From NCBI GenBank assembly GCA_944472155.2, contig OX235273.1, positions 33,577,204 through 33,641,203 of the forward strand: a stretch of 64,000 bases of DNA. Reading direction: 5' to 3'. Made by a program: the position numbers and the translations under genes. The notes beneath the pieces are model-generated. The model saw only the letters and a program-made list of their open reading frames with translations, had not been told where the DNA came from and made no database searches. The first letter of the stretch is position 1. Each line of letters begins with the position of its first letter. This document shows positions 45,151 through 56,239 of this stretch, in pieces. The DNA is from Trichobilharzia szidati. Lineage: Eukaryota; Platyhelminthes; Trematoda; Strigeidida; Schistosomatidae.

Positions 45151-46940
45151 AGGATGCTGCATATAACTGAGGTCTGCGCTAGAAAGAATAAGGGCTGTTT
45201 GTTGGATGACTTTATTAACATCTATTTTAGTAGGTGGTATGAAATACTGCTGTGAAGGTGATATTCCGTAAATCTAACTGATCCTCAGGCGATCACATTT
45301 TTAAAATAAGTGAAATAGATTGTTAGATAAAATAGACAAAATAGTATTTAGTGGTCCGTTACGGCATCACACAACGTTTAAACTTTGTTGTTATTTGTTC
45401 TTATACTTAAGCGGAAAAGTTATTGTGTCAAAAGGAGTGGGCCTCCTTGTTGAGATCGATAAGAGAGATAAGTAAATGTCTACTTAGTCTTTCTTGAAAT
45501 TACGATGGACAATGTATTCGAAATAATGAAGTTAACAATTTCGCCTCACTCTTTGATACAAATACGTGATACTGTGAAACGCATATTCGTTTAAATGAAT
45601 CTGATTTAAACTGTTAAGTGCACATTGTTACCATAAATACTAATTGACCACAGGAAACATATTTGAAGAGCTTATGAACGATCCATACATTATTATAAAA
45701 GCCTAATTCTCACTAATTTGTGAAGCTGGGTGAGTGATATATATACATGAAATATTCTGGAATGCATGTGCAAGTGACTGAATAATCATACCGGGAATTT
45801 TGTTTATCCAAGTCTAAGATTTCTATTTGGTTTACCTAGAGACGAGAAAATAGTTATACACCATGTTCGCATATATTTGTAGTAGGAGGGTTTGCTGTTC
45901 TCTGTACTGTTGTCAGATATATAAATATTCAAACGAAACATTTATAAAAATTTAAATACTAATAATTGTATATAAATAATTGTGTGTCCGTACTCAACTC
46001 GTTTCAGTGTGTGACAGTGAGTTTCTAACTGAATTTCCGAATTTATCATATATTGGTTTTTCAAATGTTTATCTCATCGTGAATTGGTGTCATTAGGCCA
46101 TCACCCTTTCATTAGAACGCTAGTTTTTGTGTCAGAATGACTGATATAACCACGTGAGTGTACATAATTTTGTAAGAAATGTTGCGACGTTTTATAAAAC
46201 AACATGTACAGTTTCGATGTTCAGACAGCTAGCGATGAATAATGAAGACGTCTTCGACATTTATCACTCAGAATTGTGCATGTGGGAGTTCTTCCTTCAA
46301 ACTTCTCAATATTCAGCAATTCACATTAATAATATGCCATACAAAATAAAGGGAAGAAGACACCATGAGATTACATACAGCCACTATTAAAGGAAACATA
46401 CTGAAGTGAAATTACAGTGATATTTTGAAGCATCAGTCTGATTAGTTATACTGCAAGAAAGACTGAACAACACATTTTATGTATAAGTCACAATTTAATG
46501 CATTCACCGAATTTCAACATTGTAGACTTGGCAAGTAAGTTGAAATATATGTAAAATGGCGGGTAATTCATATTAAATTCTTCATTCACTTTGTTGATTC
46601 CGAGTTGGCCAACTCACAAATGACAGAGTTAAGATCAGAAAAACGCGATTTTTATTTACCTTGTTGTATGTAATCACCTGCTCACCACCTGGAATTCATA
46701 AATAAGTAAATGGGAGTTTCTGACTGAGTGAAGTAAGTGTGAAGTAAAGCAGATTTAGAAATCGATATTGTAATAAAGTTTGTTTGTCGAATGCGATGTC
46801 AACAAGTTGTCACTCACAACTCTTTACGAAATATAATGTACTTGAAATTCTGTTTATCACATACCAAGACCGCATAGATGAATGAAGGTATTTTGATATG
46901 AGGGGTAATCAGTCTTCTGATAGAATGTTGAACATGTGAT
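44330..46940. other. Unassigned AT-rich DNA
   Basis: No gene recognised. It includes an (AT)n run near 45118-45148 that creates a spurious tyrosine/isoleucine tail in one open frame. Confidence 0.5.
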
Positions 46941-47019
46941 TATTAGCAGTTAATTATTATAATTATTATTGTTTCCTTCAATTCCTAGAGGAACATAGGG
47001 CTTCAGCCGTGCGTCTCCA

Positions 47020-47235
47020 TTACGTTCGGTTCTCTGCTAGAGTCGTCACCTGGCTCCAAGTCTGTACGCACGGTTTCATCTCCTCTTCACATGACCTCAT
47101 CCAAGTCACACTTGGATGACCAACTCGCTGCTTCCATTTCGGGTTCCACTCGAGGGCTTGTGTAGTGATGTCACTTGATGGTTTCCTCAGAGTATGGCCA
47201 ATCCATCTCCATTTCTCTCGACTTATTTGTTTCAC
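47020..47235 (-). pseudogene. RTE C-terminal domain
   Basis: KWRWIGHTLRKPSSDITTQ and ALEWNP are the conserved C-terminal signature of RTE proteins. The 3' UTR and tail follow. Confidence 0.8.
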
Positions 47236-47636
47236 AATCGGCTCCTGCTAGGTTGGTTCGCTCAATGTTGCTGATCTTTTCTGGCCATCTGATCTTGAGT
47301 ATTGAGCGGAGACAACTGTTAATGAAGGTCTGTAGTTTCTTTGAGATGCTCTTTATGACGCGCAGTGCAAGTCTCTGATCCGTATAGTGGCACTGACTTC
47401 ACGGTGGAGTTGAAAATCCGGATCTAATCTTCGTTTTGATGCTGAGTGCTGTTGACCTCCACACAGACTTGAGAGTAATGAAAGCTTGTCTTGCTTTTCC
47501 GATTCTCACTGCTTTGATATCCTCGTCAGTTCCGTTCACATGTAGTTGAAATGATGCTTCCCAGGTAGGTGAATGAGGTTGTTTCTTTCAGGTTCCTCCC
47601 ATTTATGCTGATCGTTGTCTGTTGTTGTTGTTGCTG

Positions 47637-48019
47637 TTATTGGTATTGGCCAGGAATCTCCATCACCTCTGTTTTCTCTATGTTCACCTGAAGTCCTATC
47701 TTTGATGCTACTTCTATCGCCAACTTGTTGCTTTTCGCTTGTATATCTTCCAGTTTGTGGGAAATCAGACATATATCATCGGCGAAGTCCAGATCCTCCA
47801 AGTTTCTGTGTGTGTCCATTTTATGCCTGTTTCCTCATTGCCTGCTGTTTGTCGCATTATCCAGTCTACTGCAAGCAGGAAAATCATTGGCGGTAGTAGG
47901 CAGCCTTGTCTCATTCCCGTCTTCACTTCGAAGGGTTCCGTAAGTTTCCCGTTGTGGATTACTTGGCATGCAGCATTGTCGTACAGCTGTTGGATGAGAT
48001 GTATAATTGTCGGTTGCAC
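47637..48019 (-). pseudogene. RTE reverse transcriptase, B and C boxes
   Basis: Two overlapping frames: 48019-47765 with EVKTGMRQGCLLPPMIFLL (box B) and 47819-47637 with HRNLEDLDFADDICLISHKL (catalytic FADD box). A frameshift between them near 47.8 kb confirms decay. Confidence 0.85.
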
Positions 48020-48040
48020 CCCATAGTAGCGAAGTAGTTG

Positions 48041-48898
48041 TCAAAGCACCTCTCGATCGACTCTGTCGAAGGCCTTTTCAAATTCGATGAAGTTGAGATA
48101 GAGAGGTGACTGCCATTCCAAGCTTTGTTCAATGATCTTCCGTAGTGTGGCGATTTGATCATTACATGACTTGTTTCTCCTGAATCCAGCCGGTTCCGGT
48201 CGAAGTTTTTCATCCAGGGCTTGTTCGATTTTCTCCCGGATGATGCGGATTAGTATTTTGCTTGGGATGGACAGGAGCATAATTCCGCGCCAGTTCTTGC
48301 ATTGACTTAAATCTCCTTTCCTTGGTAGTTTGAATAAGTATCCTTTCTTCCAATCCTCGGATACTTTGCCTTCTCTCCACACCTTCTCCAGTAGTGGCGT
48401 CATCAGGTCCGCTGTTGTCTCTGGATCCGTTTTCAATGCTGGGATTCCATCTGGTCCTGCTGCTTTTACAGCTTTTAGCATCTTGATTGCCTTCAGGACT
48501 TCTGATTTCGTCAGGAGGTTGGTGTTCACTCGTAGCTCTGTCTCCGTTGTTGGTATTGTTGATCGCATTGTAGGTGCTGGTAGATTTAGGAGTCTTTTGA
48601 AGTGTTCAGCCCAGTGTTTCCTTTGCTCCACTTCTTTTGTGAGGGACTTTCCATTGTCATCCTTCACTGGTTTAATTTTTGTTGAACTTCTCCTCGATAG
48701 GTACCTAGTTGTTTGAAAAAGTGTTGCGAGGTCTCCTTTGCCTGAAGCTTGTTCTGCTTCATTTGCCATGGTTTCATAATACTTTCTTTTGTCTTCTCTG
48801 GCACTCTTCTTTACTCTTTTGTTCAGTGTCTTGTAGCTTGCATTCAAATCCTGTTTTTGTTTCTCGTCGGTGCACTGGAGAATCTTTTGTTTCACCAT
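48041..48898 (-). CDS. RTE reverse transcriptase, N-terminal and fingers/palm part
   Basis: A 285-codon open frame. A basic linker (ASYKTLNKRVKKSAREDKRK) precedes RT motifs: KAAGPDGIPA, NWRGIMLLSIPSKIL, EPAGFRRNKSCNDQIATLR and LNFIEFEKAFDRVDREVL. The last is box A, whose first aspartate is glutamate here (FIE for FID), likely lowering or abolishing polymerisation. The frame breaks just after box A; the B and C boxes follow in other frames. Confidence 0.88.
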   Translation of the reverse strand: MVKQKILQCTDEKQKQDLNASYKTLNKRVKKSAREDKRKYYETMANEAEQASGKGDLATLFQTTRYLSRRSSTKIKPVKDDNGKSLTKEVEQRKHWAEHFKRLLNLPAPTMRSTIPTTETELRVNTNLLTKSEVLKAIKMLKAVKAAGPDGIPALKTDPETTADLMTPLLEKVWREGKVSEDWKKGYLFKLPRKGDLSQCKNWRGIMLLSIPSKILIRIIREKIEQALDEKLRPEPAGFRRNKSCNDQIATLRKIIEQSLEWQSPLYLNFIEFEKAFDRVDREVL

Positions 48899-48912
48899 CC
48901 CTCTCTCTTCTA

Positions 48913-49365
48913 TCAGTCTGCAAGTGTCCGTAGTGAGCCACTGTTTGTCCTGTCTCTTCTTTCCGCCATGCAGGTTTGACTACACACTGTCTTCAAGTTG
49001 TTCCAGTGCTTTTCGACGCTGATCCCTTCACTAGTGTTGATTTGTGTCTCGGCTTTGTCCTTTATGCTTGCAGTGAAGATATCCTTTGTATCCTGGTCCT
49101 TCAGTTTTTGAGTGTTGAACTTGGCTTGTGGTCTATCTGCAACTCCTGTTTCTTTGAAAGCTTTTAATTTGATTTGGATTGTCCCTTGTACGAGATAGTG
49201 GTCTGAGCCAACGTCTGCTCCTCTTCTTATTTTCGTGTCCAGTAGGCTGCGCCTACACTTCCTTGAGCAGCATTGAGATGGAGTCAGTTTGGTTTTTGGT
49301 TTGCCCATCTGGTGACATCCATGTAGCCCTGTGGATATCGTTGTGTTTGTATACCCTGCCACCAA
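48913..49365 (-). pseudogene. RTE endonuclease C-terminal part, shifted frame
   Basis: It overlaps the end of the previous frame and contains RRSLLDTKIRRGADVGSDHY, including the S-D-H box that completes the APE-type active site. A frameshift near 49255 separates it from the rest. Confidence 0.7.
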
Positions 49366-50209
49366 TCACTAGTTCATTGAAGGCACAGACGTCGGCGAAG
49401 AGTTCTCCATTTTCATTCATTTCTCCGAGAGCTTCTCTACCCATGACGAGTTCCCTTACTGTGCTGCCTGGTCCCAATTTAGCGCTCATGTCTCCCATTA
49501 GTATTTTAATGTCGCCGACTTGAATGTTGTCCATTGTTGCCTGAAGTTGTCTGTAGAATTCTTCTTTCGTTTCGAGGTCTGCGTTGTTTGTGGGTGCATA
49601 GCATTGTATAACTGACACTTTCCTTCCTTTGGAGTTGAATCTGGCGGTCATTATTACGGGCGAGATCGCCTCCCATTGCATCAGGGCCTTCGTTGACGTT
49701 GGTGACATCATGATAGCCACGCCCTCAGTGTGCATGTGGTTATCCTCTGTGTGACCGTAGTAGATCACTGACTCTTCCGTTGACAGTTTGGTGAGTTTAT
49801 TCGCGTTCCATCTGCTTTCACATATTCCCAGTACTTGAATTCCGTATCTTTTCATCTCGTTTGCGATCTGGGCAGCTTTGCCAATCTCGTACATGGTGCG
49901 GACATTCCATGTCCCCACACAGACTTTTTCTTTTGGCGCAATGAGATTCATCGTGCTGAAGTTTCTGTAGCAGCTTTGTTTGGAGGGTGGGGTTGCCAGC
50001 CTCACGCCTGAGAAGGGAAGAGAGAAAAGGTTAGTGTTGCGTAACCACAGAGCCCAGGGGACAACTTCTTGAGGTCGGTTACACGCGCCCTGTTTTTGGT
50101 TGTTCTTTCTTGTTTGGTGGGTCTCAGTAGCATATTTATCACTTCTGCCCTGTGACACAGCAGCAGGAAGCGCGGTCGTTGTTAATCCGGGCCCCGACCG
50201 ATCCCGCAT
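49253..50209 (-). CDS. RTE apurinic-type endonuclease domain
   Basis: A 318-codon frame; the recognisable domain starts near residue 95 (VCVGTWNVRTMYEIGKAAQI). Motifs in order: LGICESRW with the catalytic glutamate, TEGVAIMMS, QCYAPTNNADLETKEEFY, GDMSAKLG (normally GD-NAK, so asparagine is serine here) and RATWMSPDGQTKNQTD. The frame then shifts: the last catalytic box, GSDHYLV, is in the next frame at about 49.2 kb. The enzyme would nick target DNA for reverse transcription; this copy is broken at its 3' end. Confidence 0.88.
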   Translation of the reverse strand: MRDRSGPGLTTTALPAAVSQGRSDKYATETHQTRKNNQKQGACNRPQEVVPWALWLRNTNLFSLPFSGVRLATPPSKQSCYRNFSTMNLIAPKEKVCVGTWNVRTMYEIGKAAQIANEMKRYGIQVLGICESRWNANKLTKLSTEESVIYYGHTEDNHMHTEGVAIMMSPTSTKALMQWEAISPVIMTARFNSKGRKVSVIQCYAPTNNADLETKEEFYRQLQATMDNIQVGDIKILMGDMSAKLGPGSTVRELVMGREALGEMNENGELFADVCAFNELVIGGRVYKHNDIHRATWMSPDGQTKNQTDSISMLLKEV

Positions 50210-50409
50210 GATGTTTTGTGAGTTTTTTGAATCATAGTATTGGATTGGGTAGCTGCTTTTTGTCTAACCGCTATCCAAACAACCTTTCTGGCATTGTAGG
50301 ACCTACAGGAACATAAGTTCCAGCCAGTGTAGCTCGCTGGGTCTTTGCGATATGCAAGCCCGACCACCACGTCAAGGTAGCAGCTATCGGTCGGGTTAGC
50401 AGTTAATAT

Positions 50410-53400
50410 GATCAATTTATCTTCAAAATGTTCTCAAGACGAAAGAATCTTAGATACTTTACAATCTCCAAGTAACTCCTGCATTTATCATTAGATCTAA
50501 ACAATTTAGACTTTCTTAATACTCCTTAGATTATCCATTTGTAAGCAAGTTATAAGGTTACCTGTAAGTAACAGCGATCTCATCAGACCGATTAACGGGT
50601 GTATATGCAGCATTTGAATATGAATTCGTAAAACAGTTAGTGAGAGAATACTTGGTACAGATTTGAGAACGAAGAGGAAGATTAAAATATGCGTGTTGTG
50701 ATAATGGAAAATGCGTATATTTTAGAATCATTAGCTGTTAACTGGATCGCAGCACATTTAAAAAAACTGAATATCTAGATAAATGACAGACAAAAAGGAA
50801 CAATCAGGAAAATACTTATGGTTATAATTCGTGTAAATGACTCACTTCATCAACGAATTTTATTCGAACAAAATTATCATTCATTTTTGTCTCATGCTCA
50901 AGACTTACGTAAGTAAATAGCTAACCAACCAGATAAGCATTTCTAATGACTGGGGAAATCACAAGAATTAGATGGCATGACATCACTAATTTCGTCAATG
51001 AGAGAGCGAAAATTTCAGGTTAATGAATAGCATTTATCTCTCATTTAATTCCCCACTGAAACTACGTTAAAAAGATTACAAAGCCTCTGTTACTGATGAT
51101 AAAACACTGAAAGCCTTTTGGAATGTCAGACAGGTTTAAGCGTATGTTTTTGAGTCATAATTTTATTGATGTTTCAGTATTCACCAGCTTTACAAAAGTG
51201 GTGGGACTCATGTAATAGCCAACACTATATGAAGACCGACTCGGAATAGGTTTAATCACCATGGTAATTCGCAAGGTGCACACAGAGATAATGCATTCAA
51301 TTTCTGTAATTAATCATCATCGTTTCTATATAGGACTTCTGAGGATAGTGGACGCCAGAATTTTTAGAGAGCAGGTGATACTGCACAAGCGAGCATACAT
51401 GGAATCGATGACTCTGACTAATGTCTTCAGCTCCTGCTAGTACTTTGTGGTGCGCTAATTGTGGTAAATCTGAATGTTAAAGAGGTTCTAACTCAATTTT
51501 TGTTGAGTAATTGAAAACCTAATGCGGCATCGGTTATGGATTGTAGTTCTTTGGACACTTGTTTTAATTGTTTGAATTAATTCCTTGAATACATTTGACT
51601 TTTGAGAAGGAGTGAAAACTGGAAGAAACATGCCGATCAAGCACAAATGATTTATAATTCGGATCGTGGCTGTTTTCAAAAAATGTCACTTGTTTATAAG
51701 CTACAATGGAATAATTTCTAAACCAACTAGCGATTCGAAAGTCAAAGAAATCGTGGTGGAATTTTACCACAAAATTTGGTTCGAAGTATCACCAGTTCGG
51801 CCATGTAGCCATCTAAAGTTTGAATTTTTTGAACTATTCCGACTTTCTGAGCCGAATAAGACGTGGGACATCACTGATTTGACTGGCCCCAAACGAGTGA
51901 AGCCGCCATTCGTTGTGTTGTACACTCCAATTCGACTGACATTCACTACTGACTAATTTAAGTGATATGTAGCCTCAGTCAATCAGTAGTTGATGGTATC
52001 ACATAAGAAATTGTTTAGTTTAAGATTAGCATTTACATATGGAGTCTATCTTGAAATAAGTTGATTTATATTTGTGATTCAAGAAAGACTTCTACACTCA
52101 TTTTGTCTAAGCGGAAAAATTATTAGCCACATCAAGTAGTCCCTATCAAATTCGCAAAGAGGGTATTGAGTGAACATAAATTCAGCTGTATCCGAGAAAA
52201 ATAAACACTGATGTGAATTTTCGCGTGAATTTAAGAACTCGAAACCGATCGCTCAATATCTAAGAATATTTCAAAATTCTTTTGTTGTCCAGTTGATGAT
52301 TTAAGTGAGTTCCCAACATATTAGTTTTGTTATTCCTAATAATTTTGCCTTCAGAAGGCTTACTAACTATTACCCCAAATCTGTATACTATGAATATATA
52401 CTTAATGCTGTTTTATTCAATCTTTCATTAAAATAACTTCAGTAATAATTTAGGAGCATCCATTTCTACAAGTTTATTCGAAGTATTATTGCAACATAAA
52501 AGTGCTTTCTCAATTCTTTGGGATGATGGTAATTATGCTCCTGTACAACATGTGTATCATCTAGCCAAGAAGATTAACTACCTATTAAATGTTAAGATAA
52601 TATTTTGAGATAAGAAGAGTAATCAAAATGAATGGTATTCATGCAGCCATGGGTCCCACCACGCCAAAACTTAGAGAAAGAACATACCTTGAATACTTGC
52701 AAAACAAACACAGTTTCAAAAGCAATCAGTAAACGATTTCAGAATATATCTGTTGGAAATAACAAGAAAACGGAAAGAACAGATAGACATATTTTAAATA
52801 AATTCGCACAGAATATTTAAAGTAACTAAGCCAGCTGGCAGAGACCCTTGAACATGTGTGTGTCTGAACAGCAATAAAATGAATCCTTACACATAAATTT
52901 CTATTCAGTTTTGCTTCATCGTAAATGTCAACAATATTAATCCATCTCAATACATAATCTTAAGCTACCATGTGATGACCTAATGTTTTTGATTTGTTTA
53001 ACAGCAAAGAGTATGTATAAATATTTAATTAATATTAAGTAATCTGAGCGCAACGCAGAATATCGCCTTATTCTGCCCATTCACATCAAATAGACAACAG
53101 TGTGTTCCTATCAGTGAATTTTCACTCACACCTGAAAAACATAAACGGAACAGTCTTTGCTCTTACAGAAGATTAGTGAAAGATACCCTGCAGTTTTTGG
53201 TGCAGACGAAGAAATTCAAGCAACATATAAATCTCAATGAGTTTATTAAAACGAAACAGGGACGTTGATATATATTTGCATTATAGAGACTGTTCAGTCA
53301 ACCAATGAATTGGGAGTCATAATTCTTGTTGTATCGTATGAGCAACCTTCATATTGATTGAGAAACATTTACAAATAACTTTCAATCAATCGCTTGCAGA

Positions 53401-55170
53401 GATCAAGCAGTTAAATGAAACGAAAGGGGGTATTCTTAGAAATGGTTGTACAAATGTTGGGCGACATTCTGACATTACCATATCCATGTCAAGTGTATGC
53501 TTCATTTAAGACACAAACTCATTCATTCAGTTATTTGCACAATATCTTTCGGGTATTTCATACGATAAGAGGTCATAACGTTCTGCAGGTAAATAGAAAC
53601 AGAGTCAAGACAATCCTTGCATTTGTATTTAAAAATTCTACTGTCTAGTAATATTGTGGTAGTGTGATACTGACAATGGGTTCCAACAAAACATTACTCT
53701 CACATATTCCGACAGATCAATACTGCATTAGCAACAGAATACTTTGCATTTGTACATTCTGTTTCGTCCGCAGAGTATGATATATCACCCACGCGTGTAT
53801 ATCAATTATGTATATCATGAAATGAAATGTTTTTCACTGATGGAGAACGTGTATTGGCTTTGAACTGAAAGACTGATAGCCCTGTTTAAGCTCAACAACT
53901 TGGGTTAGATCCCTCACGTCCCAAGTTTTGATGATGTTATTCAGTTTCATAGGTGGAACACGACGGGAACCCAGAACCAAGTGGCTACACATCTGTTGTC
54001 TAACACAACAAGCAACATCTAGTATTGATGTGATGAGTAATCATCATGGATAAACGTGTGCAACAGCAGAATTCAAACGAAATTGATCTTAATTGCCATG
54101 TTGAACAACATAACTCAATAACTATCCAGGAAGTAGTTTAGATGTACTCATCACGGATTACTTGCTGCCATCATGTGAATGAGTGATGGCTTTTATGAGA
54201 TGGTCAAGTAGATTTCTAATCAAATATAATAAGAGAAAACAGGAGTGCAACAATCAGACTACTGACTACAGAAACAGCTTTTGACCAGTTTCGGTAATTG
54301 TATAGCTGCTCAGTCAATGCTACACATTTGATTCGTCATGCCGTCGGCAATGTTTTCATGATATCTGCGGGTATTCATGTGATTTATTGAACCACAGTTG
54401 ATTTACGACTTTAAACTTTTGCGATCGTCAGTATCAGTGTTGCACTGTACGCTGTTCTTTTCTTAATCTGTGTGTTTTCCCATCTTTCTTTATATTGCCA
54501 TCAGTTGATACATAATTTGATATGAATGTCTTGGAAAATGCATTCATTTGCCTTGATGAGGGACTGTATTTATCAAGGGAATGTTGAACTCTGATATCTC
54601 CGATTATCGTTTCTTGATTCAAGGATATCTGTTCAATGTAACCTTTCCCATCTATATAATAAGTCAGCTATAATTTTCTTCAAGAATTTCACTCTTATTA
54701 ATGTAGTTTGTTTTGAATTTGAATCATCAATGCGTGTGAGAGATGATCACTAAAATAAGTTTACTTTCTCGTATTTTATCCATACTCTTACTTTCCATCT
54801 GTGTTTATAAGCTGACAACGCTTCAAATTTAGGTAAGTGCCTTAATTAAATTCAGACGATCCCTAAATTTGTTATATGATACCCAGTTTTTATTTTGAAA
54901 ACTTACATAAAAGTACGGCAGTTGAATTTACCACACTCTAAACACCACACTAAGTTAGAGTTACATATCCAGAGAAAATATTATGGACGGGAATGTATGG
55001 ATGAAATGAATAAGCTCAGTGCTGTGTAAATTAACATAGTTGGACGAATAAGACGACGGCTTATTGTGATGAATGTGTGTTTGAGGCCATTAAATAACCT
55101 CAGTTTCACAACTTTATTGAAAGACATGACTGCTTATCTAAGACCGTTCACCTCACTTCAATACTACTAA
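50410..55170. other. Unassigned DNA
   Basis: No confident gene or element. A 96-codon plus-strand frame (51666-51956; contains DITDLTGPKRVKPPF) has fairly normal composition but no recognised family or splice context. Confidence 0.4.
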
Positions 55171-55179
55171 CCACTTTAT

Positions 55180-56230
55180 ACCGTTAAACACAAGAGACAA
55201 GATGCAGCTACTTATGGTGTAACGACAGAAGGCAAGAGTCAGGCAACAGATCATTTATTAAGGAAATCAACGCATATTTATATATTTGCATGTACATTAC
55301 TATGGAAATTTTAGTAAACAAACACAGTCTTCCGATTGGTTGTTTCTCTCGTAAAGTTAATCTTTCATCTTTTGTGACTGTTTCTTGAATGTCAAATCAT
55401 CTATATGTTAACTGCATCCGCCTACACAAAGTATGCTGTGGTCGGTTTTGAATCAATCTTTGTTCACATTTTCTCACGACAAATCTTGGGAACGTAAATA
55501 TTGACGTAAATTACTGTCTACCAATTTGGCTAGTAGACAGCTCTCACCACAATGATACAAAATATATACACTTTTCCCATGTTGTAGAATCAGTAGCCAA
55601 ATGTCACAGCTATTAAGAAGGAAAGAGTCAACTGCTGTGTAGCTTGATCGATAACCTGACATTACTCCTACACCAGAGATGATGGGATTTGACAAGTTCC
55701 ACACTAATCTTTTCTCCGGGCTGAGATTCCATGAGCGAGCAATTGACAAAGTCGAATACCATCTTTAGTTCCAGAAGTGTGGCATACCGAATGGATAGCA
55801 TTAGTTGTATCGATCACTTTAGATGACCATCCGCTGTAGGCTGTGATATGATTAAGTGGATTGGTATATAGTCCACTGATCAGTGCTATACACTCACTCC
55901 ATCACCACACAATGCCATAACAACACTCGTTCGATACAATCAAATGTCTCCTTCAGGTTAAGAAATATGAAAAGCGTAAGACGCTGGTTAGTACGCCGTT
56001 GTTACATAATCTGTTACAGATTGAAAATTCAGTCAACAAGCACTCGTTTGGGCCTAAAGCCTGCCTGATTTTCACAGACTTGAATCTCCTGAGCACCGCT
56101 TAGTCTGCGACTGCTTGTTGAACCTAGAATTTTAGATACTACGTTAGTCATGCCAATCTCAGTAGGAAAATCACGAGAGGATTTCCTCTTCGTTTTAAAG
56201 CTGATATGGAACAATTCCAGTCTATGGAAA
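55180..56230 (-). pseudogene. Decayed non-LTR retrotransposon RT
   Basis: The minus strand contains NVVSKILGSTSSRRLSGAQE, then ENQAGFRPKRVLVD and, after stops, FLNLKETFDCIERV. These match the 'NQAGFR-GRG--DQIF' and 'FLDLKAAFD' RT boxes of LINEs. The box A aspartate is asparagine and several stops intervene. A related 3' part lies at 43.6-44.3 kb. Confidence 0.6.
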
Positions 56231-56239
56231 CTATTTCGG

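Larger units (their letters stand above)
46943..50407 (-). mobile_element. Near full-length RTE (SR2-like) retrotransposon with 12-bp TSDs
   Basis: The element (46955-50395) is flanked by TTAGCAGTTAAT at 46943-46954 and 50396-50407. Read on the minus strand it has a 5' UTR, an APE-type endonuclease, an RT with FADD box, a C-terminal domain (KWRWIGHTLRKPS) and an ATT-rich 3' tail. The length of about 3.44 kb is near full size for RTE elements. Frameshifts separate the domains and active-site changes are present, so it is inactive despite intact duplications. Confidence 0.92.

Noticed and set aside
45117..45160. Protein with a (YI)n tail
   Set aside because: Created by an (AT)n microsatellite.
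47615..49523. Several plus-strand ORFs of 60-128 codons
   Set aside because: Antisense shadows of the minus-strand RTE endonuclease and RT.
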